This document shows positions 1 to 5,705 of a stretch of 6,667 bases of DNA, piece after piece. Every line of letters begins with the position of its first letter. Within the stretch, counting starts at the first letter, position 1. The DNA comes from CAYHZL01 sp964361075. Lineage in GTDB: Bacteria; Bacteroidota; Ignavibacteria; UBA10030; UBA8401. The DNA lies in assembly GCA_964361075.1 (NCBI GenBank), contig CAYHZL010000186.1, forward strand, positions 1-6,667, given 5' to 3'. A program made the translations under genes and the position numbers. Under the pieces are notes generated by a model. That model was not told the DNA's origin. It saw nothing but the letters and a program-made list of their open reading frames with translations, and did not search any database.

Positions 1-62
1 CCGTCTTTTTGGCGGAGGGATTTTTTGAATAAACAATAACGCTGAGTAGCGCGTTTAGTGCG

Positions 63-80
63 CCTTCGGAGTTCCGAAGG
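63..80. repeat. GC-rich hairpin in the gap downstream of the methyltransferase gene
   Basis: A perfect 8-base inverted repeat is visible: ccttcgga at 63-70 and tccgaagg at 73-80. A realistic RNA stem would be 7 base pairs with a 4-base loop. A second small stem, gcgc at 49-52 and gcgc at 60-63, abuts it. The hairpin lies 3' of the minus-strand methyltransferase gene, so it could form at the end of that transcript. No T-run follows the stem on either strand, so a classical intrinsic terminator is not supported. The stem and the flanking cggcatgtttgtag (84-97) resemble an interspersed repeat I recall from related genomes; that comparison is from memory only. The rest of 1-98 shows no recognisable gene. 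Confidence 0.5.
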
Positions 81-98
81 AGCGGCATGTTTGTAGTT

Positions 99-917
99 TT
101 ATAAATTTCTTTGTCTCATCACTTCGTACATCAACACGGCGCTGGCATTGGCAACATTCAGAGAATCCACATTGCTGCGCATTGGAATTGTAACCGCTTC
201 ATTGCACACGCTCAGTACTTTTTCCGAAATTCCGCTTCCTTCGCTTCCCAATACAATGCAGCAATTCTTCGTTGCATCCATCTGATGCGAAAGCACGCTA
301 TTGGTATGTGCATCCGCCGCTATCATTGAAACATTATGTTGCGTGTGAAGCGAGCGAAGCTCATCAGCAATATTTTTGAAATAGACAATTGACAGTGAAA
401 AAATATTTCCCATGGAATTGCGAACAGAGCGGCGCAAGTACGGATCGCACGATGAATCTCCGACAAGCAACGCTTGCACACCAAATGCCGCACAGTTACG
501 AACGATAACGCCCATGTTTTCAGAATTCATAATTCCATCTACAGCGATAAAGAAATATGGTTTCTTTGTTGCGGCAAGTACTTCTGTAATGCTCGGAGCT
601 TTCGGAATTTTTGCAACCGCCATAATGGATTGATGAAGATCGTGTCCGACAATTGTTTCGAGTAATTTTTTTTCACCAACATATACGTTAATCGGAGAGT
701 GTTGCTGCTCGATCAGTGCGCGGCATTTTTCCAACCAATCATACGAAAGAAGAATTGATTGCACATCAAGCGAACTTTGCAGTAAACGCATTGTAACTTT
801 ATCACCTTCAGCGACAAAAATTCCTTTGCGCTGATGGTCTATCGGTCGTTTGAGAGTTTTGTACGGTTCGAGTTGCGGAAGTGCAAGTGATGTAATTGCA
901 GTACTGGTTGAAATCAT
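99..917 (-). CDS. SpoU/TrmH-family RNA 2'-O-ribose methyltransferase
   Basis: The 272-residue protein is a SPOUT-fold methyltransferase that would move a methyl group from S-adenosylmethionine to a ribose 2'-OH in rRNA or tRNA in the cytoplasm. Residues about 32-100 form a SpoU substrate-binding domain (GIFVAEGDK at 32-40, then a hydrophobic stretch). The catalytic domain carries all three SpoU motifs: motif 1 NSENMGVIVRNCAAFGV at 131-147 with Asn134 and Arg140, motif 2 VLGSEGSGIS at 222-231 with Glu226, and motif 3 from IPM (244) to the SLNVANASAVLMYE stretch (252-265) with Asn254. Motifs 2 and 3 build the trefoil knot that binds the cofactor. Length and domain order fit the two-domain RlmB/TrmH-like group. 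The exact target nucleotide cannot be read from sequence, so no symbol is given. The ATG at 917-915 has no clear Shine-Dalgarno. The gene is divergent from gltX and appears monocistronic here. Confidence 0.93.
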   Translation of the reverse strand: MISTSTAITSLALPQLEPYKTLKRPIDHQRKGIFVAEGDKVTMRLLQSSLDVQSILLSYDWLEKCRALIEQQHSPINVYVGEKKLLETIVGHDLHQSIMAVAKIPKAPSITEVLAATKKPYFFIAVDGIMNSENMGVIVRNCAAFGVQALLVGDSSCDPYLRRSVRNSMGNIFSLSIVYFKNIADELRSLHTQHNVSMIAADAHTNSVLSHQMDATKNCCIVLGSEGSGISEKVLSVCNEAVTIPMRSNVDSLNVANASAVLMYEVMRQRNL

Positions 918-1001
918 AGCGAATGTTGGAAGTCAAATAAAAGTTGCATATCTTTCTAACAGAATATAGCTAAAAAAAATGTAACTACTTATTCCAAAAC
1001 A

Positions 1002-1104
1002 TTAACCACAGATTGCACAGAAAAAACACGGATTCTCACAGAGAAGTAAAATAATTTAATCCGTGATTCGCCGCGGCGAATGTTTCCGTGTCATCAGTGG
1101 TTAA
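1002..1104. repeat. Nested inverted-repeat element between the methyltransferase gene and gltX
   Basis: The ends are perfect 8-base inverted copies: ttaaccac at 1002-1009 and gtggttaa at 1097-1104. Inside, cacggatt at 1027-1034 pairs perfectly with aatccgtg at 1058-1065. A competing 7-base pairing joins acacgga (1026-1032) to tccgtgt (1085-1091). A 16-base palindrome fills 1066-1081. The element could fold as a three-way junction or as two alternative long hairpins. Its cacagatt...cacggatt wording matches an interspersed repeat I recall from many environmental bacterial genomes, but I could not search for copies. A T8 run at 1109-1116 follows on the plus strand, although nothing upstream on that strand obviously needs terminating. 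The remainder of the 918-1159 gap is AT-rich and shows no gene. Confidence 0.75.
1066..1081. repeat. 16-base perfect palindrome inside the upstream repeat
   Basis: The sequence attcgccgcggcgaat is a perfect palindrome with a cgccgcggcg core at 1069-1078. It is much more GC-rich than the surrounding element. The same 10-base core recurs at 5562-5571 inside a different repeat. Confidence 0.85.
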
Positions 1105-1159
1105 AGAGTTTTTTTTATAGCTGTTGCCACATTGTTTAACATAGAAAATTTTTTTTTTG

Positions 1160-2608
1160 ATGAATACAGTTCGTACTCGTTTTGCTCCAAGCCCAACAGG
1201 GTATCTTCACGTCGGCGGTCTTCGTACCGCATTGTATTGCTATCTTTTTGCAAAGAAACACAACGGCTCGTTCATTCTTCGCATCGAAGATACGGATCAA
1301 TCGCGCAAAGTTGAAGGTGCGATGGAAAATTTAATAGAAACATTGCAGTGGGCGGGTATCGAATTTGATGAAGGTCCGGGAAAAGATGGCGCTGTTGGTC
1401 CATACATACAATCGCAGCGATTGCCGTTGTATAAAAAATATGCGGAACAGTTAGTTACCGAAGAGAAAGCATATTATTGTTTCTGCACGTCTGAACGATT
1501 GGAAGCGTTGCGGCAGAAACAAACTGAAGCGAAAGAATCATACACGTACGACCGTTGTTGTCTTTCTATTCCCAAAGAGGAAGCACGCACACGTGTTGCA
1601 AATGGCGAGCAGCATGTTATTCGCATGAACATTCCGACAGGCGGCGAAGTATCATTCGATGATGTAATTCGCGGCACAGTAACAATCTCAAATAAAATTT
1701 TGGACGATCAAGTGTTGTTGAAGTCCGATGGGTTCCCCACGTATCATCTTGCAGTTGTTGTAGATGACCATTTGATGCACATCAGTCATGTTATTCGCGG
1801 CGAAGAATGGCTGCCGAGTACGCCGAAGCATGTGTTGCTGTATCAATATTTTGGTTGGGAAGTTCCGCAGTTCGCACATTTGCCGCTGCTGTTAAATCCG
1901 GATAAATCAAAACTGAGCAAACGCCAGGGTGATGTTGCTGTGGAAGAGTACCGCGCAAAAGGATATGTATCAGAAGCGTTGATTAATTTTATCGCGTTTC
2001 TCGGTTGGAATCCCGGTGATGAACGCGAAATTTTTTCTCTCGAAGAATTGAAACACGAATTTACATTGGAGCGCGTCGGCAAGTCGGGTGCAATTTTTAA
2101 TGTTGAAAAATTACAATGGCTCAATCAGCAGCACATCAGATTAAAATCGGATGACGAATTGCTGGCAATTGTAAAACCAATGGCAGTGGAAAAAGGGTGG
2201 ACGCAGTGTTCCGATTCGTACATCAAACAAGTAATTGGCATTATGAAAGAACGCGTCTCATTCTATCGTGATTTTGTAAACGAGTGCCGCTACCTTTTTG
2301 AAGATCCGAAAACGTTTGATGAAAACGGTCGCGCAAAAAATTGGAAACCGGATTCACCGGCACACTTACAAAAACTTGTGGAGAAATTTTCTTCACTGCA
2401 AGAATTTTCTGCCGCTGTCGTCGAGCAAGTGCTGCGTGTTACTGCGGAAGAATTAAGCATCGGCGCGGGAAAATTAATTCATCCATTGCGTTTGGCGATT
2501 AGCGGAGTTTCGCAGGGTCCGAGTTTGTTTCATTTAATTGAAATACTTGGCAAGGAAGCAACACTTCGAAGAATACAATTTGCACTTCAAACAATTCCGC
2601 AGTCATGA
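1160..2608 (+). CDS. gltX: Glutamyl-tRNA synthetase
   Basis: This class I aminoacyl-tRNA synthetase charges tRNA-Glu with glutamate using ATP in the cytoplasm. The 482 residues match the family's usual 470-500. The Rossmann fold opens with RFAPSPTGYLHVGGLRTA (7-24), containing the HIGH-type signature HVGG (17-20). The KMSKS equivalent KLSKR is at 251-255. Other hallmarks are LRIEDTDQSR (40-49), VIRGEEWLPSTPKH (211-224) and the C-terminal anticodon-binding signature KLIHPLRLAISG (438-449). CFC at 107-109 and Cys133/Cys134 lie where many family members bind zinc. I chose the ATG at 1160; a TTG codon directly before it (1157) is possible but unnecessary. No Shine-Dalgarno is present and a T10 run (1149-1158) abuts the start. 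Whether the enzyme also charges tRNA-Gln for the GatCAB route cannot be judged here. It heads the six-gene run, and its stop overlaps the folB start as ATGA. Confidence 0.97.
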   Translation: MNTVRTRFAPSPTGYLHVGGLRTALYCYLFAKKHNGSFILRIEDTDQSRKVEGAMENLIETLQWAGIEFDEGPGKDGAVGPYIQSQRLPLYKKYAEQLVTEEKAYYCFCTSERLEALRQKQTEAKESYTYDRCCLSIPKEEARTRVANGEQHVIRMNIPTGGEVSFDDVIRGTVTISNKILDDQVLLKSDGFPTYHLAVVVDDHLMHISHVIRGEEWLPSTPKHVLLYQYFGWEVPQFAHLPLLLNPDKSKLSKRQGDVAVEEYRAKGYVSEALINFIAFLGWNPGDEREIFSLEELKHEFTLERVGKSGAIFNVEKLQWLNQQHIRLKSDDELLAIVKPMAVEKGWTQCSDSYIKQVIGIMKERVSFYRDFVNECRYLFEDPKTFDENGRAKNWKPDSPAHLQKLVEKFSSLQEFSAAVVEQVLRVTAEELSIGAGKLIHPLRLAISGVSQGPSLFHLIEILGKEATLRRIQFALQTIPQS

Positions 2609-2988
2609 AAAAACTCGACATCATACGTCTTCACAATGCAGTCTTTTACGCGTACCACGGCGTATTGAGTGATGAGCAAAATATTGGTGGCAAGTTTGAA
2701 ATTGATGTTGAATTGCATTGCGATTTATCTGAAGCCAAAATACACGACGCACTCGAATACACGGTCAATTACGAACGTGTCTATAATTTGATGAAAAAGA
2801 TTGTTACAGAAAAAAAATATTATTTAATTGAAGCACTTGCACATTCGCTGGCAAGCGGAATTCTTTCCGAATTTCAGAAAGTACATAAAGTTATCATCCG
2901 CGTGCGTAAACCAAGTGCGCCGGTGCATGGTGTGTTAGACACTGTGGAAGTAGAAATAGAATCAGAGCGGTCCAACAATGCAAGCTAG
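2605..2988 (+). CDS. folB: Dihydroneopterin aldolase
   Basis: FolB cleaves 7,8-dihydroneopterin to 6-hydroxymethyl-7,8-dihydropterin and glycolaldehyde in folate synthesis. The protein has 127 residues, close to the usual 115-130, and covers one complete T-fold domain; the family forms ring-shaped oligomers. Visible family residues are the N-terminal AYHGVLSDEQNIGGKFEID stretch (16-34) with Glu24, Tyr56 in TVNYERVY (53-60), the pterin-anchoring Glu76 in LIEALA (74-79), and catalytic-type Lys102 in VRKPSAPVHG (100-109). The start ATG overlaps the gltX stop by 4 bases, which favours translational coupling, and no Shine-Dalgarno precedes it. Its 3' end overlaps folK by 11 bases. The enzyme directly feeds FolK, so the adjacency is functional. 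I see nothing odd in length or key residues. Confidence 0.95.
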   Translation: MKKLDIIRLHNAVFYAYHGVLSDEQNIGGKFEIDVELHCDLSEAKIHDALEYTVNYERVYNLMKKIVTEKKYYLIEALAHSLASGILSEFQKVHKVIIRVRKPSAPVHGVLDTVEVEIESERSNNAS

Positions 2989-3514
2989 CCAAGCGAACAT
3001 TGAACAGGCATTTCTCGGAATCGGTTCGAACGTTGGTGAACGACTTCACTATGTACGAGATGCGATTTTCGGTTTATCAAAAGTTTCCGGCATTACGCTC
3101 GTGAGATTTTCTAATGTGTATGAAACCGAACCGGTCGGCGATGTTGTGCAAAACGAATTTCTCAATGCAGTGGTTGAAGTGAATACGTCGCTCGAACTTA
3201 CTGTCTTCTACAATGAAATTAAAAAATTAGAACGTGCAATCGGAAGACAGCCGCACGAACGATGGGGACCGCGCGAAATTGATATTGATATTTTGTTATA
3301 TGGAGTGCATACTGTATCGAATAAATTACTCACCGTTCCTCATACTGAATTGCACAAACGGAATTTTGTTTTATCACCGCTTGCTGAACTTGCACCAACA
3401 GTCGTGCATCCGGTATTACACCAAACGATACAGACTTTACTTAAAACGTGCGACGACCGCCATGCAGTACGTTGTTCGCAAGAACTTACAAAACAACTTT
3501 ATACTTTGTTGTGA
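2978..3514 (+). CDS. folK: 6-Hydroxymethyl-7,8-dihydropterin pyrophosphokinase (HPPK)
   Basis: FolK transfers pyrophosphate from ATP to 6-hydroxymethyl-7,8-dihydropterin, giving the substrate that dihydropteroate synthase joins to p-aminobenzoate. The 178-residue protein shows the full HPPK pattern: FLGIGSNVGER (12-22), YETEPVG (48-54), QNEFLNAVVEV (58-68), and the signature RWGPREIDIDILLY (95-108), in which Asp102 and Asp104 should bind the two magnesium ions. The substrate-closing segment around PHTELHKRNFVLSPL (121-135) carries Arg128. About ten residues precede the first strand and another 35 or so follow the core, slightly longer than the compact E. coli enzyme. The ATG at 2978 lies inside the folB end; no better in-frame start is nearby before the conserved GSN. 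No folP is present in the window. Confidence 0.96.
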   Translation: MQASQANIEQAFLGIGSNVGERLHYVRDAIFGLSKVSGITLVRFSNVYETEPVGDVVQNEFLNAVVEVNTSLELTVFYNEIKKLERAIGRQPHERWGPREIDIDILLYGVHTVSNKLLTVPHTELHKRNFVLSPLAELAPTVVHPVLHQTIQTLLKTCDDRHAVRCSQELTKQLYTLL

Positions 3515-3520
3515 ATTACT

Positions 3521-4177
3521 ATGCCACTGATTAATACGGATATACGTTACATAGCCATCGAAGGAGTTATCGGCGCAGGTAAAACAACCTTTGCCCGCAT
3601 GTTGGCGGAAAAATTGAATGCCAAACTTGTGCTCGAAAAGTTTGACGAGAATCCTTTTCTTGCCCGCTTCTATGAAGATACAGAACACTACGCATTTCAA
3701 ACGCAGATTTTTTTTCTGTTGAGTCGGTACAAGCAGCAGCAGGAATTATTTCAGGCAGATTTATTTCACAATGTGGTGATGACCGATTATATTTTCGAGA
3801 AAGATAAAATTTTTGCTTACCTCAATCTTTCCGATGACGAATTGAAATTATACGAAACCTTGGTGAACTCCATCGAAAAAAATGTTCCCACACCGGACCT
3901 GGTCGTGTATATGCAGTCGAGTGTTGAACGATTGATGACGAATATTAAAAAACGTGGAAGACCGTACGAAGAAAATATGTCTGAAGAGTATATTAAAGAT
4001 TTGAACGAAGCATATAATTATTTTTTCTTTCGATACAAAACATCGCCGCTGTTGATAATCAATTCTACGGAAATTGATTTCGTCGAAAACCCGATCCACT
4101 TTGAAGATTTATGTGACCAAATTCTTCGTCCGAACAAAGCACCGGTGGAATATTACAATCCGCAAGGAAAAAAATAA
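3521..4177 (+). CDS. Deoxynucleoside kinase (dNK/dGK/dCK family)
   Basis: This P-loop kinase would phosphorylate deoxynucleosides at the 5' position with ATP for nucleotide salvage. The 218 residues show a Walker A loop GVIGAGKTT (15-23), the LEKFDENPFLARFYED segment (38-53), which probably supplies the acidic catalytic base (Glu39), helix residues FQTQIFFLLSRYKQQQ (59-74), and a LID region starting KKRGRPYE (143-150). The canonical D/E-R-S motif is replaced by TDYIFEKDKIFA (88-99), a form I associate from memory with a Bacteroidota/Chlorobiota-type branch. Substrate choice (dA, dG, dC or dT) cannot be assigned, so no symbol is given. The gene begins 6 bases after folK and ends 2 bases before the next start, so it is almost certainly co-transcribed. 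No Shine-Dalgarno is visible. A thymidylate kinase is less likely because the NPFL and KRGRPYE segments fit the deoxynucleoside kinase family. Confidence 0.88.
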   Translation: MPLINTDIRYIAIEGVIGAGKTTFARMLAEKLNAKLVLEKFDENPFLARFYEDTEHYAFQTQIFFLLSRYKQQQELFQADLFHNVVMTDYIFEKDKIFAYLNLSDDELKLYETLVNSIEKNVPTPDLVVYMQSSVERLMTNIKKRGRPYEENMSEEYIKDLNEAYNYFFFRYKTSPLLIINSTEIDFVENPIHFEDLCDQILRPNKAPVEYYNPQGKK

Positions 4178-4179
4178 CA

Positions 4180-4368
4180 ATGCAGCTCCTTAGATTTATC
4201 TTTTTCATGATTGTTGCATTCTTTATTGCGAAAGTGATCGGCGTACTCTTGAAAGCAGTCCGACTTATTTTTATGCCGCCAAAAGATTTTCAATCGCCGG
4301 TTTCTCGCAGTCAAGAAAAAAAAGATTCGCAGTACGTTGATTATGAAGATGTAACTGACAAAAAATAA
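4180..4368 (+). CDS. Small single-helix membrane protein, DUF4834-like
   Basis: This 62-residue protein has one hydrophobic helix at about residues 4-25 (LLRFIFFMIVAFFIAKVIGV at 3-22), then a basic and hydrophobic stretch to residue 35, and a polar tail ending in QYVDYEDVTDKK (51-62). The N-terminal helix, short linker and terminal YVDYE-V acidic patch resemble DUF4834 proteins of Bacteroidota, which have no known function; this similarity is from memory and weak at this length. The C-terminal tail probably lies on one face of the inner membrane, but the orientation is not certain. The coding status is supported by the tight fit: it starts 2 bases after the kinase stop and ends 13 bases before the next gene. 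It has the best Shine-Dalgarno-like sequence in the window, aagga at about 4164-4168, some 11 bases before the ATG. Confidence 0.75.
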   Translation: MQLLRFIFFMIVAFFIAKVIGVLLKAVRLIFMPPKDFQSPVSRSQEKKDSQYVDYEDVTDKK

Positions 4369-4381
4369 CCCGCTTTCTCCC

Positions 4382-5491
4382 ATGCCTTCTCTTGAACAAT
4401 TTTTCAAACGATTTTTTTTTCGGCTATTGTATTCTTTTTTTTCGCGTCCGCCGTATTCTGTTCAACAACTTCCGTTGCACACATTCAAACGCATTCTCAT
4501 AGTTCGTCAGCATGATCAACTTGGCGATTTGCTGATTGCGACGCCGGCAATTCGTGCAGTGCGAAAAAGATTTCCTTCTGCGTACATTGCCATTGTTGTT
4601 CGTGAATATACTGCACCGATGATGTTGAATAATCCGAACATGGATTCAGTAATTATATTTTATGAAAAATTAGCTCGATGGAATTTATCAAAGGTGAAAT
4701 CATTTTGGCAAGCGCTGCGCGGAAACGGAGGATTTGATTGCACGATAGTGCTCAATACTGTTTCACGTTCCTCGTCATCGGATATTATTGCGTTGCTCAG
4801 TAAAGCGCCGTATATCGTCGGCTCAAATCATTTATCGCTCGACACTTCGTTGTCGGAAAAAATTTATAATGTTGTTGTGCAGCGCTCGCCGGAATACAAA
4901 ACAGAAATCGAACGCAATCTCGATATTGTTCGTCCGCTGGGATGTGAAATGGATTCTTTTGAATATGATTTGATACCGACCAATGAAGAACGCATTGAAG
5001 CAGAAAATATTTTTCTTTCATTACAGCTTCCCAAAAATAAAATTGCTGTCGGTGTGCATTTCGGGACGCTTGATGTTACCAGAAGATTTCCACTCGAAAA
5101 GTTAGCGCAGCTCATTGATTGGATGATTGAGCAGCACAATGTTGAAGTGATTCTCATTGTCGGACCGAATGAAATTGAATCGAGAACATATTTGCTCACG
5201 CTGTTGAAAAATAAAGTTGTCTCTGCGCCGTTGATGCCGTTGCGTGTGTTCGCTGCATTTATGAAACACTTTTCACTTTTTCTTTGTAACGATACCGGCA
5301 CATTGCACATCGCTTCATCGCAGCGTGTACCGACTGTTTCATTCCATGCAATGAACGATCCTGCGATTTGGAAGCCACCGCATCCGCGACACATTGCAGT
5401 GCGTGCGGAAGATACGCTGATTACTTCCATAACGGTAGAGCAGGTGAAAGAAGCAATTAATATTGCATTGAACACAGGAATACAAAAATAA
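4382..5491 (+). CDS. Glycosyltransferase family 9 (heptosyltransferase-like)
   Basis: The 369-residue GT-B protein would transfer a sugar, such as a heptose, to a growing lipopolysaccharide core or other surface glycan at the cytoplasmic face of the inner membrane. The N-terminal domain begins at ILIVRQHDQLGDLLIATPA (38-56); Asp49 in LGDLL corresponds to the catalytic aspartate of WaaC/WaaF-type enzymes. The C-terminal nucleotide-sugar domain has VGVHFGTLDVTRRFPLEKL (223-241) and the family signature CNDTGTLHIASSQRVPTVSF (302-321), followed by NDPAIWKPPHP (325-335). Residues 1-35 are an extra leader rich in Phe and Arg that could form an amphipathic membrane-binding helix. Two T-runs (4412-4420 and 4435-4442) lie in this leader. 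The ATG at 4382 is the only early Met; a TTG at 4427 (Leu16) is an alternative. Acceptor and donor cannot be named. It is the last gene of the run. Confidence 0.9.
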   Translation: MPSLEQFFKRFFFRLLYSFFSRPPYSVQQLPLHTFKRILIVRQHDQLGDLLIATPAIRAVRKRFPSAYIAIVVREYTAPMMLNNPNMDSVIIFYEKLARWNLSKVKSFWQALRGNGGFDCTIVLNTVSRSSSSDIIALLSKAPYIVGSNHLSLDTSLSEKIYNVVVQRSPEYKTEIERNLDIVRPLGCEMDSFEYDLIPTNEERIEAENIFLSLQLPKNKIAVGVHFGTLDVTRRFPLEKLAQLIDWMIEQHNVEVILIVGPNEIESRTYLLTLLKNKVVSAPLMPLRVFAAFMKHFSLFLCNDTGTLHIASSQRVPTVSFHAMNDPAIWKPPHPRHIAVRAEDTLITSITVEQVKEAINIALNTGIQK

Positions 5492-5494
5492 TAA

Positions 5495-5519
5495 CTCTGC
5501 GTCTTGGCGCCTCAGCGTG
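5495..5519. repeat. Degenerate fragment of a widespread tandem-like intergenic repeat
   Basis: Just after the glycosyltransferase stop the sequence reads ctctgcgtcttggcgcc (5495-5511) followed by tcagcgtg (5512-5519). This is three imperfect ctNNGCG-type units. It resembles a short intergenic repeat (ctctgcgtctttgcg...) that I recall from many unrelated environmental genomes. The fragment is short and only its wording supports the call. Confidence 0.45.
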
Positions 5520-5659
5520 TAATAGGTTGTTGTAAAACCTTCTTTAAGGCGTCATGCTGCCCGCCGCGGCGGGTTATTCAGCATCTATTGATTAGACCCC
5601 GAATAAGAACATTTCGGGGTGACGTGAGAGGGGAAAAATCGTTTTTCAACAACCTGTTA
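5520..5659. repeat. Composite 140-base inverted-repeat (MITE-like) element upstream of nadA
   Basis: The ends are long imperfect inverted repeats: taataggttgttgtaaaac at 5520-5538 matches the reverse complement of 5641-5659 at 17 of 19 positions. Inside lies a second pair, cgtca (5550-5554) with tgacg (5620-5624). That pair encloses two hairpins: atgctg (5554-5559) with cagcat (5579-5584), and accccgaa (5596-5603) with ttcggggt (5613-5620). A 14-base GC palindrome sits in the loop of the first hairpin. There is no open reading frame that would encode a transposase, and no convincing target-site duplication flanks the ends. The structure fits a non-autonomous mobile or REP-like element; mobility is inference. 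Confidence 0.7.
5560..5573. repeat. 14-base perfect palindrome inside the composite element
   Basis: The sequence cccgccgcggcggg is a perfect palindrome in the loop of the atgctg/cagcat hairpin. Its core cgccgcggcg (5562-5571) is identical to 1069-1078 in the upstream gap. It is entirely G and C in an AT-rich gap. Confidence 0.85.
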
Positions 5660-5667
5660 AGTCAGTA

Positions 5668-5699
5668 TTTGACACTTGTAAAAAATCACTGTACCTTTT
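5668..5699 (+). promoter_or_regulatory. Candidate nadA promoter
   Basis: A perfect TTGACA hexamer lies at 5669-5674. Seventeen bases later, 5692-5697 reads TACCTT, a poor sigma-70 -10 box. Read instead as a Bacteroidota-type promoter, TTTG at 5668-5671 is followed after 20 bases by TACCTTTT (5692-5699), which matches the TAnnTTTG consensus except at the last base, with the expected spacing. Transcription would then start within a few bases of the nadA ATG (5706), giving a very short or leaderless mRNA. The site begins 8 bases after the composite repeat ends. Confidence 0.45.
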
Positions 5700-5705
5700 A
5701 ATTGT

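Noticed and set aside
1..39. Possible 3' end of an upstream plus-strand gene
   Set aside because: All three frames close by position 39 after at most 12 codons, none is recognisable, and the reading frame cannot be chosen without sequence to the left.
63..80. Intrinsic terminator for the methyltransferase gene
   Set aside because: The stem is good but no T-run follows it in the minus-strand direction, so only a hairpin or repeat is called.
1002..1104. CRISPR-like array or RNA gene in the gap before gltX
   Set aside because: There are no regularly spaced direct repeats and no tRNA or known riboswitch pattern; the symmetry is of the inverted-repeat type.
4864..5475. A 203-codon minus-strand open frame opposite the glycosyltransferase
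   Set aside because: It is a shadow of a gene whose family signatures are clear on the plus strand, and its product has no recognisable domain.
5512..5665. Target-site duplication around the composite element (tcag at 5512-5515 and 5662-5665)
   Set aside because: Four bases, not adjacent to the inverted-repeat ends (gaps of 4 and 2 bases), easily chance.
5504..5701. A 65-codon plus-strand open frame between the glycosyltransferase and nadA
   Set aside because: It runs through the GC palindrome and both arms of the composite repeat, has no recognisable motif and an odd Cys/Arg/Pro-rich composition; it is best explained by the repeat DNA.
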